Source: Sphacelaria rigidula (lineage: Eukaryota > Phaeophyceae > Sphacelariales). Taken from it: a stretch of DNA of 22,886 nucleotides. A program made the translations under genes and the position numbers. The DNA lies in NCBI GenBank assembly GCA_964200075.2, contig CAXNAA020000302.1:1-22886 (forward strand), written 5' to 3'. Position 1 is the stretch's first letter. The number at the start of each line of letters is the position of its first letter. A model generated the notes under the pieces. The model made no database searches and was not told the DNA's origin. It saw nothing but the letters and a program-made list of their open reading frames with translations. Shown here piece by piece: positions 11,201-20,087 of the stretch.

Positions 11201-14200
11201 CTTCCGATAAACTCACTTGGGTCTAGTGAACAAAGACATGGGGTATCAGAATCACAACGGCGAGGGTGCTTGGGGTACTTGATCTTCATCCCTTTTTTGG
11301 TGCGAGCTTCCAGGTTTCGAAAGCACGGAGGCGGGATGATTTCAGCCCATTTCGAGGGCAGTTTTTCCACATTTCGTGTTGAACATCTCATCGGTTGTCG
11401 AGGGTGTTCCAAGGATGACCAGAGGTGAGGATAACGCGTCCTCAACGATACGCACCTTGAGGATAGCTTGCAGCACGGCGATCATACGCGCCAAGGTCTG
11501 CTTCCTGCGTTCCTCTTTTTCAGTTCCTTCCTGTTGTTCTGCTAGGAGTCCGGTCTCGTGGCAAAACCGGACCATGGAGCTGCACAACAGCAAGAGAGCA
11601 AACGGGAGACTCAGCGACAGATGCCGAGTGGAAATCATGAAGGAACTCATGAAATTGGTACGACATGCATTGAAACCCGTATGGACGGGAACAGTTGCTA
11701 GAGGCCATCGAAACATGACGTGTGTAACCTCAAACGTCGACATGGCAGCGATGCTGCTCGTCGTCTACATGATCATAGGCTGTACAACAAGGCGGGAGGA
11801 TCGTCCCTCCGAAAACCAAATATGCTCGCTCTTGAAGTGTACTCAGAAAACCCAATCGTTTCCACAGTAATTTTATCAGATAAAATGCGGGTCTCACTTG
11901 AGCTGCAGCACGTGAAATTGTGCGTCTCCCTTGTGAAACAGTAGGACGTAGTTCTTGTAGTTCTGCACGTGCCAATCACAACGATCACCGGGCAACCACG
12001 ATGCACGGAGGAGTGGTGAGGGGCAGGGAAAAGAACGTTAGAGGAAAAAAACACCCAACATTACAGTAACTTTGAGAGTCCATGCATACGCATGCGGGGA
12101 CTGCATCGAGTCATTTATTTACCCACCGTCTCCACTGATATGAAATCATGAGGGGAAATGTAGGCCTCCTAAAAAACATACCTCCTTCCTGAGAATGCCT
12201 GCGCAGATGAACGGGCTAGCGGCTGGAAGCTTGTCGAAATATACGCCGGCCCCCAGGCCCATGGCCCTCCTCGTTTCCTCAGCTCCCCGGCTGTCCGAAG
12301 CACCGCAGAAGTATCTGGCGAAGAAAAAGGTGTAAAAATCGGACACTCATCAGGCAAACATGGGAATGACCCCATAGTGGCTATACACTACAGGTGCACA
12401 TTTCCTTCCCGAGGTTTTGCACTGTCGGGGCGTCTGGATGACGAAACACCTGAGCTATAGTGTGCGGCCTCAAAACGCCTCTAGAGAAAAAAGTGCACCT
12501 CTGCCATAGAATCCCTCTCCACTGCTTCCACGGTTCGAAAGTGTCAGGGAGAAGACATCAGGCAGGATATCTCACATTTCGTGTCAGCATAAGCTCGACG
12601 CGGAACTCAAATACCGTAACAGATTCTTGCCAAGCCCCTCAATGATTGATGTATATTCGCACATCAACTAGTCTCCGAGAGGATCCAGCCGCGGCCAGGA
12701 AAACAGACACCCACGGTGCACAAGACTAACCGAGTATGCAGTCACCTGTACTTGATTATTCCGATGCGCACTTCCGATCCCTCAGGGACGGGTCCGAAGT
12801 AGGTGAAGTGATTGCTACGGCACGCCAGGATGCGTCTCGGGCCACTGCCGCTAGTGAGCATGCGTTCCCGAGTGTAGATTTCTTCCGAAGTCATGGAAGA
12901 CACATCGAGGCCGTTCATGCTCCCTCCCTGGAAATGACAACATTATCATCGCCCCGATCATGGCAGAGAGGAGCGGAAGCGAGAGGGCTAAGAAGAAAAA
13001 ATGAAACGGACGGGAGATATCAACGACAGAGTGGGCGACACGCACAGCGTGTGCAGGTTTGCTTGTTTCCACGGATTTCTTCGGCCTGATTGCCAAAAAA
13101 GGATAAAAAAGTTGATCGCTGGTCGAAGGGGTATCCACGCAACTTTTGCGCCATTCCGCGTGTCTGGGCTGCGTGTACCTGAGTTGCAACGCTGAAATAA
13201 AGCCCAGGGATTGTTTCATCACGAGTCGACTCATTACACTAAAGCCAAGTATTTTTCGGACGAATCATTATTTGTCCGACCCTTGCTTGTTTCGACGCTA
13301 GAAATAACCTCGTGAGCCTGCCAAGCGCACGGAAAAGTTTGAACCAACTCAGTAGAGATTCATCACTTCGGTGGTGACCGGCCTGCCGACTCGAAACAGC
13401 TAAATGAGAACAATACTTACAGCCGCGAGCTGCTCGGACAGAAGTCGGCTAACCCCAACATTGCCGCGCCTCTTAGCCTTCTTGTTGTTGCCGTTGCCGT
13501 TCAGCTGGCGCCCCTCCCCACCGCCACCCGCACCGCCGGCGTCATTCGCCTCACCACCCCCGCCCGACCCAACCGCGCCAACGGACGCTACCCTCTTCTT
13601 GCGACGAGTGGCCACGCTGGCAGCAGCGGCGGAGGCACTGGTGGTCGAATTCGGAGTAATGGTAGTCAACCACCTAGTTTGACTTTGTTCCTCAGGAATC
13701 GCCGGAGGTGTACCGATTTGAGGTAGCATTCTAGGTCGTCCCCTTCCCCTGGGCGTAGTGGACACGATGCCCTTGGGTGTAATGGTTGTCGTAGTTGTAC
13801 TAGTGCCGGCGGTGATCGTTGGAGCAACACCGTTCATGTCGCAGAGTTTGCTTTTGCTATTACCGCGGAGCCGTCCGATGGCCGCTGTGTTTGATAGGGC
13901 AATATCCGACGCTGGGTAGTGACTACCGTTCCCATCGGATGAGTGCTCGCTGTTGTTGACTTGGGAAGAGTCGTCGCATTCGCTTATGGGAGCCCCGGCC
14001 GACGTGGTTGACTGCAAAGAGGGGGAAGCGTCGCCTGCGTCGCTGCTGGACCTGTCTTCGTTATCGCCGCTGTCGTCGTCAACGTTTTGAGATTGCTGAT
14101 GGCGGCCGTGATCATCCGATGAGGGGGAGGGATCGCCGACTGGGGACATTGCGTCTGGGAACATCAGCGCCGAGGTCGTGGCGCCGGCAGGGTCAGCGGT

Positions 14201-15731
14201 GCTACGACTGACCGGAAAAAAGAAGTGTCCCTCTCCCGCACTCTCTCCCGTCGACGCATGATCATCGCTACCGCCCCCAGGGTTCGTCGACGACCATGTT
14301 GGACTGGTGGGGATGTCGGAGTCGTCTCTGCAGTCGTGCAGTGACATATCTGAAAGTGTGCGTGTTTCATAGAGTTCGAGGGGCAGTAATCACGGCGGAA
14401 AGGACGGGATGAACGGGGGCAGGAGGGGGGGGGGATCAACCTCAACAGTGCTGCTATATGCCCACTCCGCAGTTGGTAACATCGAAGCCTTCAGACGGTC
14501 TCGGGTTTTTTCTTTACATAATTTCCAACAGTGTAAGAGCGACTACCGCGTGGGAACATAAACGGTCGACTTCAAGTCGACGAGGGAAGGGGACCGCTGA
14601 ACCCTTCTTGCAGTGACAAATAACCACAGAAGGGAGATACATGGAGTACTGAGAAAAGAAAAAAGAAGAACACTCCTGTGCTGACCTCCCTCTCGTGTGA
14701 GCCCCGCTGATGGGCCCACATACACCGGAAAGTGTAGACTGGCGTGCAGAATCGATGGGATGGCAACACACACATGTTTTGATCAGAGAAAAAGGAATCG
14801 CGTTCTCAGCCGCATGAAGCTCGCACTTTTTGGAGGGAAGCATGTGGAAACTGCCCAGACAGCGCCGTTAGCCCTCGGCCCGTGAATAAGTCATGGCAAA
14901 CCCGCGTTATCTTTGACCGCAAATCAGCAACACAAACCCGAACCGCAGAACAAGGTAGTATTTCGACATTTTTCGGACCACGGTAAGCAGGCACCCGAGG
15001 ATATTCCTTGCCTTTATCTTCCGGGCAAGAAGGGGGCTTTGCGGGAGACGGCAGCAGCAGACGGTCACTGCCGCCGCCACCGTCGTTCGACATCGGAGGA
15101 GTTCCGACCGAGAACGAGGCAGAGTCTTGTCCCGTCATCGAGGGGGCGTGATGCTCGTCACCGTCGAAGTCCGCTGCTTGAGTTCTCAGCACCGGATCTT
15201 GACTCCTGGGGGTACTTCCCCCCGAAGATTCGGTTTCTGGTGAGAACGCCCCGCCTGGAGAGAAGGGCAAATCAAATAATTCAAAGAGTCAATTTGGATT
15301 TATATATCGCAAAGGCTACACATATGGGGTATAACACTCTGAAATGGATATTTCAGTGTGCCGCAGCACCGGCACAAACACGGTACGGAAGTACGGGGCG
15401 AAATTCGGATACATGCTACATCAAATATATCGACAAATTCATAGATGGGCAACTTTTGCAACGGTAAATGCTTCGACTAGCCTCACCGGGGGGGGATTTC
15501 GTGATACTCTCATCCAAACGTGGGTTGACGATTTCTCCAGCACAGCTCGTTACCTGAAAAAGGAGTTTCTGGCGCCTGGAGAACCGTTCCTGAGGAAGCA
15601 GGTCCAGCCCGGAGCATGTCCCCCGCTTCCGGGAAGGGTGCGGGGCCTCCGCCGCCAGATGTCGTAGAGCAAGAAGAGCTGGATGAAATTCGTTTGAAAG
15701 GTCGATAGGCCGGTGGCATCGCGGATGGCAT
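7825..15731 (-). CDS. 12-exon gene for a predicted 1261-aa nuclear protein with AT-hook, EAF-like domain and poly-Gln tract
   Basis: Hand-built join on the minus strand: 15731-15554, 15254-15012, 14349-13421, 12927-12746, 12314-12182, 11962-11898, 11579-11456, 11125-9776, 9326-9170, 8893-8826, 8402-8160, 7938-7825. All phases agree and the coding length is 3786 nt with the stop. Seen along the protein: Ser/Pro/Asp-rich N-terminus (1-340); AT-hook PRGRGRPRM (340-348); basic clusters RRKKR (389-393) and KKAKRR (430-435); a compact hydrophobic domain (about 480-590); a charged helix (590-655); a Gly/Ser/Asn-rich region with poly-Ala (870-882) and a bipartite KR...KKRAR signal (about 933-950); helical segments (1130-1165); poly-Gln (1181-1198). 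The compact domain has the RYxFxxAS-like start and 'VLLF...F.V..L..S...' end expected of ELL-associated factor (EAF) proteins, cofactors of Pol II elongation. The family call is my pattern match and is tentative; a nuclear regulatory role is better supported. Low-complexity flanks are normal for such proteins. Confidence 0.75.
8160..8402 (-). CDS. Exon 11 (amphipathic helix and poly-Gln)
   Basis: The acceptor is ttgaacag (exon from 8402), phase 0. It continues the exon 10 helix with VSQVIGDQVRRAMHEHFQGM, then Arg/Gln-rich sequence and an 18-residue Gln run (plus-strand CTG/TTG repeat, 8238-8291). The chosen donor is CCCCAG|GTGACG (8159), phase 0. If the intron is retained, the frame adds 15 residues and stops at 8112. 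Confidence 0.65.
8238..8291 (-). repeat. CAG/CAA repeat coding 18 glutamines
   Basis: On the minus strand the repeat is mostly CAG with CAA interruptions near both ends, inside exon 11. Trinucleotide runs of this kind are length-variable. Confidence 0.9.
8826..8893 (-). CDS. Exon 10 (68-nt exon, short helix)
   Basis: The acceptor region reads gaatcagcag, a NAGNAG site: the exon can begin at 8893 or, three bases later, at 8890, both in frame. It encodes AGSGDSVTSQTAWEKIKSMIEEQ, of which the second half is an amphipathic helix. The donor is GAGCAG|GTGAGC (8825), phase 0. Confidence 0.65.
9170..9326 (-). CDS. Exon 9 (Ser-rich)
   Basis: The acceptor is catttcattctcag (exon from 9326), phase 0. 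It encodes AANVRAPMHGEEYHP, a Ser/Ala/Asn-rich stretch, and FHQGMATGGGE. The donor is GAAG|GTGAAA (9169), phase 1, and matches exon 10. A later GT, GGGG|GTGAAT in 9150-9160, is in phase 0 and would not fit exon 10. Confidence 0.65.
9776..11125 (-). CDS. Exon 8 (large low-complexity exon, 450 codons)
   Basis: The acceptor is gaaaaaacag (exon from 11125; weak pyrimidine tract) and the donor ACTGGG|GTAAGT (9775). It starts with a basic helix containing IKIKHLRDAALKKVV that continues the exon 7 helix, then a long Gly/Ser/Asn/Pro-rich region (residues 660-1068). It includes a 13-residue alanine run encoded by GC-rich codons around 10336-10374 and a bipartite nuclear localisation pattern KRSLGD...NKKRAR. 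Composition suggests an intrinsically disordered activation-type region. Confidence 0.8.
11456..11579 (-). CDS. Exon 7 (end of the EAF-like domain and charged helix)
   Basis: The acceptor is ttgctgttgtgcag (exon from 11579); its first C completes the split Asn codon. It encodes SMVRFCHETG, closing the compact domain, then a Glu/Arg/Lys-rich helix and the hydrophobic helix ARMIAVLQAILK. The donor is AAG|GTGCGT (11455), phase 0. Reading on without splicing reaches a TGA at 11342-11344. Confidence 0.7.
11898..11962 (-). CDS. Exon 6 (65-nt microexon of the EAF-like domain)
   Basis: The acceptor is attggcacgtgcag (exon from 11962) and the donor CTCAA|GTGAGA, phase 2. Only 65 bases, but it reads NYKNYVLLFHKGDAQFHVLQL in exact phase with exons 5 and 7. 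This is the most EAF-like part: a polar lead, a VLLF beta strand and a short turn followed by a second strand. Confidence 0.75.
12182..12314 (-). CDS. Exon 5 (middle of the EAF-like domain)
   Basis: The acceptor is tttcttcgccag (exon from 12314) and the donor AAGGAG|GTATGT, with G of GT at 12181, phase 0. It encodes 44 codons plus one base. The peptide holds FCGASDSRG, a charged helix-like EETRRAMGLG, and YFDKLPAASPFICAGILRKE. Phase agrees with both neighbours and other frames are worse. Confidence 0.75.
12746..12927 (-). CDS. Exon 4 (start of the EAF-like domain)
   Basis: The acceptor is gtcatttccag (exon from 12927) and the donor TACAG|GTGACT (12745), phase 2. It encodes residues 451-510 plus two bases. 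The stretch from RRILACRSNHF to the junction reads as alternating hydrophobic beta-strand sequence, unlike the low-complexity exon 3. The split Arg codon continues as YRYFCGAS in exon 5, resembling the RYDFKPAS-type signature of EAF domains. Confidence 0.75.
13421..14349 (-). CDS. Exon 3 (acidic Ser-rich region, AT-hook, basic clusters)
   Basis: The acceptor is cacactttcag with the exon starting at 14349; the donor is GCT|GTAAGT at 13420, a consensus site. The exon encodes residues 141-450: an Asp/Ser-rich acidic part, a Thr run, a canonical AT-hook core GRGRPR (minor-groove binding to AT-rich DNA in known families), then RRKKR and KKAKRR clusters likely to act as nuclear localisation signals. 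It ends in a short helix SRLLSEQLAA that runs into exon 4. Because ATG lies two bases after the acceptor, this could also serve as an alternative first coding exon. Confidence 0.8.
14460..14775 (+). mobile_element. Degraded SINE copy in an intron
   Basis: This shows the same order of blocks as the copy at 21356-21700: GCAGTTGGTAACATCGAAGCCTT (14469-14491), AGAGCGACTA, CGCTGAACCC.TTCTTGCAGT (from 14595), A-rich with ACTCCTGTG (14672-14680), and GTGTAGACTGGCGTGCAG..TCGATGGGAT (14732-14761). Most of the B box region is lost. It carries an extra block of about 50 bases (14681-14731) not in the other copy. It lies antisense to the host gene, inside the GC-AG intron between exons 2 and 3. Confidence 0.6.
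15012..15254 (-). CDS. Exon 2 (Ser/Gly/Pro-rich)
   Basis: The acceptor is cttctctccag with the exon starting at 15254, and it completes the split codon from exon 1 to read PFSGGAFSPETES across the junction. It encodes a Ser/Thr/Gly/Asp-rich stretch ending near PPSCPEDK. No GT donor in the needed phase is good. The best end is AAAG|GCAAGG at 15012, a GC-AG donor that gives phase 1 and joins exon 3 cleanly. A GT donor at 14994 (GTGCCT) would be phase 0 and does not match exon 3. Confidence 0.6.
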
Positions 15732-15737
15732 ATGTCC
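15554..15737 (-). CDS. Exon 1 (coding from ATG at 15731)
   Basis: The exon follows a strong acceptor, a T-rich tract ending in cacag with AG at 15739-15738, so a non-coding exon and intron lie upstream. The first in-frame ATG is at 15731-15729 and no in-frame coding exon was found further upstream. The peptide is Pro/Ser/Gly-rich. It ends in phase 1 at CAG|GTAACG, after 178 coding bases. A second frame is also open here, but it meets a stop after joining exon 2, so the Ser/Pro frame is chosen. The start codon is a best guess: the frame is open two codons further 5' to the acceptor. Confidence 0.65.
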
Positions 15738-15881
15738 CTGTGAAAAAAGTAGTGGCGATGACATGGAGGGTCGAAAAGCAAGAAAGAAGGCCTTCAAGCT
15801 GAGAAGTTGACGAGATCGGTTTGAGGGTTGACGCATCTCACATCGAGCTGTCAGCACTCGTCACATGAGCTGGGAGCGTAC
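15738..15881 (-). other. Likely 5' UTR intron of the minus-strand gene
   Basis: A 144-bp interval begins with CTGAAG|GTACGC at 15881 and ends with a T-rich tract and cacag at 15738. Joining it leaves ATG at 15731 as the first start in the productive frame. The upstream exon would end at 15882; its 5' end is not defined. The short ATG-containing stretch just before the donor is phase 1 and would not enter the productive frame. Confidence 0.4.
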
Positions 15882-15964
15882 CTTCAGTATGTTCCATCTA
15901 CCCGAGTCTAGCAAATGCTGTGACTGTCACATGTGGCGACATCCATTCAAAATCTTGGCAGAAC

Positions 15965-15974
15965 AAAATATAAA
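15965..15974 (-). promoter_or_regulatory. A/T-rich box, possible TATA-like element
   Basis: The minus strand reads TTTATATTTT about 80 bases before the end of the inferred non-coding first exon, a reasonable place for a core promoter. The same bases on the plus strand read TATAAAT, so the direction is ambiguous. This is offered only as a position to look at. Confidence 0.15.
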
Positions 15975-17290
15975 TCCGCGCTGCGCTCTCGATCATGATC
16001 AACGTTACTTTCGTGGATGAGCCGGAGGCCAGATACACCGGAGGGGCCTCGTCATCTTTCAAGAAATCCCTCCGATAAAGTAACATTTTCGGCGAAATAG
16101 ATTTGTCCGCTCCTCGTTGTGAATATGACAGGTTTTCGTTTGTCGACGCTCGATGTTTTCAAGAAGGGGGGTTTGTATGGACGCGCAAACGACGTTGAAC
16201 ACCTCGGGATGACTTGCGCTTGCCTCTAGCAGAAATGTGGCCCACAGATGCTAATCTTTTGTGCACATCATCAACCTCTGGAGAGGATTGAGGTGTAAAT
16301 TTCCATCCATACACCATTACCACGCATCCCATGTACGAGTAATCAGGATTCGTGGATATCCATGAGATGTCCAGAGGGCGCGGACACGTTGGAACTGATC
16401 TTCGCGACCTGATCTACTTGTTCTACTTTGATCTGTTTCGTGAACTCACACTTTGTCCGTCAGCAAATCCGTTCAAGAACTCGGAGAAAGCTATCGTCAT
16501 GAATACCGATCCCGAGCTGGTGCTCGCTACGTAGGATCCCCTTCACGCGCCTCGATGCGGTGCGCCCCCACCTGCTCCCCGAGACGCACGAACGTGAACG
16601 GACTCTTGAGCAGAAGAACAGGTAGGGGGTTTCAGACAGCAGGTCTTTTGCTTGGCGATGAATTGCCTGAAGAACACGATCGGGTTGTACCAGAGAGAAT
16701 ACACGACGGATAGGAAGTGTATCTTCAAAAACAAATATTGTGCGAAGACGTGACGGCGTGATGCAACACCGACCCACTGCAATGAATGGAATCGGACGAC
16801 CATGAAAAAGTTTGAGACCAACTGTACATTTTCTTGCTGCTTCTACTCGTACCCAACATTTGTTTTTCGCCCCTTTGTTGGAAAGTGAGATGAAACGTCC
16901 ACGTCTTTCGTTTCCGTTGCCCATCTATGTACGTACTCGCGAGGGTAGATTATGATCAATTGAGGCTGTGAAAGGAACCGATTACTGGAACTGGAATTAA
17001 AGTAGAACTAGCCACGAGGGCAATGATCCAGTCATTGTTCTGTGAGGGTAAACCCAGGTATTACACTTCAACTCAGAGTATCTATCAAAGGAAGAAATCT
17101 CACTTGTCGACAGGCGACCTGTGCGCCGCGTTTCGCGGGATCGAGACACCAGCAATGCCTCGAAAATGCCATCATGTGTACGTATTCCTTTCCAACGGCG
17201 GATTTATTTGCGAGAGGACAACACAACCATAGACAGCATTTCCGGCATTTTTTTCCGTGTTCGCTCATCTGATTTCCCTTGAAAATAGGT

Positions 17291-17308
17291 GGGGGGGGGG
17301 GGGGGGGG
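17291..17308 (+). repeat. 18-base poly-G tract
   Basis: Uninterrupted G run in sequence with no supported gene. Confidence 0.9.
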
Positions 17309-19085
17309 CAGGTAAGGAGCGGTCGTAACTTCCCTACAGTTGGCGAGCGTTTTTGCAGCGGAAAAACAGTAACTGGCGTACATATGGAGTCTCGTGGAAC
17401 TCACTCGGCCAACGAGGTGCTGTGCCGTCACGTCTGCTGCAACGGCTTTGGTCAAGATCTGTACGGCTTTGGAAGAGGCGTGCTGTTGCTGCTACGTGAA
17501 TCATTAATTAATTTGTGCGTTTTTCCATCATCGTGAAAGATCCGTTGGTTTCATCCCTGCGAATTGACACGGGACATTCTATCTTGAAATGAACAGTGTT
17601 TTGCTTCCGCTAGGATAGAAGACCCAATGCGGAAGTGTATAGCTATTGGGAGATAGAGGGCATTAAATTTCCGGGGGGAAAAATGGAATAATACTTCATC
17701 TCGAGGGGACCTTACGCACGGTAAAAAATCACAGGTGGGCTGAAACGGGAAACAAAAATGCCCCCAGGTTGTGCGGTGGGTGATGCAGCATCAGTTGCGA
17801 CGAAAATGAAGGGTAATAATCTTCTCACGATGAGCAGGACACACGCAAAAATATGAAAATAGGATGTCACCGACGAAGACGGGGGACGCTTTCGTAGACA
17901 CTTACTTGATGCCTTCGATGAGAGGTATAATCTATGTTCTGTGACTCTTGAGACCGGGTACACTGAACATACAGACGATCCCTGTGGATGCGCCACGTAG
18001 CGCTGATGCTACCTGGCGACGTCTTCTCGAGAAGCATCAGAGGAGAGTTGGGTTGTCAAATCCAGATCTTCTATATTATGCTACTTATCCGGGCCTGTCA
18101 CGCTCGGCCGTCTACTAGGAGCAGCACAGCTTGTAATATCTGTGACGAGCTCGTTGCTGTAGAACTTAGCGTGACCTTTCTCCCAAATCACAAGATCGGG
18201 TTTCAGCGAATAAAATACGAGCATGGGAGGTTGGGCATGAATCGGGGAGAGTCCATGAGATGTGAAACACATCAACACACAAATCAATCGATGAACACGA
18301 AGCATCTCAAATTTCAGGTCCTCGCTAGATCCAACAGTGACTGACAGTAATGAGTATATCAGGAACCAGGAGTTCGAGAGTTCTCCCTTGTTCTCCGGCT
18401 ACGAGGATCAATCAAGGATTTGGCGACACACTGCTACGTGATACCGCGCAAATCCTCATGCGGGGCTACGAGAATTACATTGCGCATGCGAACGCCTGAC
18501 GAATCCAGGTATTCGTAATATACACCTTGGGGTGGCATGACCGAAGGAAGGCGCGGACGTATGTACATCATATAACAGCTGGGGAAGAGGACGATATTGA
18601 CGGTGGCCCTCCTGGAGTTTTCTCGATATTTAAAAAATGCACCGAAGAAAATCGAGTGTTTTCCGATATGCAACACTGTGGCGATCTGACAACAGGGCGT
18701 GCTCATGTACGGTATACGCGACGGCAGCATCATCGTAGCAGCCGATAGTAATATCTCTCCACAATAATGTCCGAGAGGGTGTGAAGAACTAGGAGGGGGT
18801 GGGGGGTTGGCAGGCAGCCCATGGCGGTTCGGGACACTTTTTCGGCAATGCTACCTAGAATGAGAAGACTGACCAGGGAATATACAGCAGGGAAAAACAG
18901 ATCAGAGATGTTCTACTCAAAAGAGCGGAAGATATGACCGACTCGACACTCGTTGGGTCTCCACATCCAACACAAAGCATTATTTGCCATGTGGTGAGTG
19001 CTATCAGCCCAAGACAATCACAAGAAAACCACCGCGATGGCCAGGTGGACGGCGGAGGAGAGGGGAGGGGGAGTGCTCGGGGTGA

Positions 19086-19097
19086 GGGGGGGGGGGG
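19086..19097 (+). repeat. 12-base poly-G tract
   Basis: G run at the end of a purine-rich G/A stretch (about 19050-19097). Confidence 0.85.
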
Positions 19098-20016
19098 CTG
19101 CAACATGAGGGTTTAGAAAAGAATACGGCACTTGAGGTACCGGTCAAAGAGAAGCTAAGGTGGACCCGGCTGTCACTATTTGTTACGCGGAGACGGGAGC
19201 AATGAAGAGTTCAGTTTTATACCAACTCGCCCGAACGCTGTATGGGTCCACGAGGATATTGTGGCACAAGGGCTGTCGAAAAAACGTGCGTACGACTGTA
19301 GTGTCTTACACTACTGAACTCGACGGAACAGGGTAGTGCGATTCCAGAAGCAGTACAATACATGACACCATTACGGTGGAATAGACTACTGAACTCATTC
19401 GAGCAACAGTGGCAAGATATTCCGACCAGTCGCACGAAATGCGCAACACAGTTCAGTTGTGTTCACAGCTGTAGAACCACATGACATGCGTATTGCACAT
19501 GAACTCCTTGGCCCGTTATGGTTGTCTGGCAAAGACGCTACTTGAATGGTGCCCTCACGTTAACCTCACATTACTTGCATGTACGTGACGGATACGGAAG
19601 GCGGACGCGTGTGATGCATGTCTCACTCGGACAATTTGTTGCGTTCAAGTTCCGAAATCTGCTGGTTGTTTGCTCGGTAGCACGGGGGACCAAACGCGAT
19701 GGTGAGGCAGACATTTATGCCGAAGTCACCTTCAACACAAACGTGGGCGCAGAATGTCTCTCAAGATACAGTTGCAAAGCTACAGGTTGGGCTACATTCC
19801 CGAGCTGTAGAATAGCGTCCGTCCTCTTGCTGCCGCCCTACCCGTGAGAGGTGGCAAGTCACCCACCGCGCGCAGTTTCAGTGACAAACAGATACGTCAC
19901 GCCGCCCCCTCTCACTGTATGTCTACCGCAGGCACGCACACCACGCTGTTTGCTACAACTACGAGACGTTGAAGCGATCATGATACGCCACATCACGATA
20001 TTGGAGGGCGAATAAA

Positions 20017-20087
20017 CTACACTCACGGAAAAAGGCAGGACACACCACTCACTGAATACCCCTCACCGCTCGGTTCGGTGAGTGTAG
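20017..20087. repeat. Overlapping short inverted repeats (two competing stems)
   Basis: CTACACTCAC (20017-20026) is complementary to GTGAGTGTAG (20078-20087). CTCACCG (20062-20068) is complementary to CGGTGAG (20076-20082) with a 7-base loop. The right arms overlap, so only one stem can form at a time. No gene context supports a function. Confidence 0.5.

Noticed and set aside
10526-11428. 300-codon plus-strand frame opposite exon 8
   Set aside because: A shadow of the large coding exon on the minus strand: Arg-rich and without introns or domains.
11165-11455. An extra exon between exons 7 and 8, ending at CCCAA|GTGAGT (11213)
   Set aside because: The donor looks good, but no acceptor in the required phase opens the frame, and its phase-1 end does not fit exon 8. 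Direct joining of exons 7 and 8 keeps phase and continues a helix. A minor isoform cannot be excluded.
16460-16924. 154-codon minus-strand frame upstream of the gene
   Set aside because: Arg/Ser-rich without a recognisable domain; two other frames are partly open over the same bases, and the nearby GTGAGT donor lies beyond its stop. No in-phase chain could be built.
17712-17996. Minus-strand frame ending near a consensus GTAAGT donor (about 17905)
   Set aside because: A short exon could start at an AG near 17979, but I found no partner exon in phase on either side.
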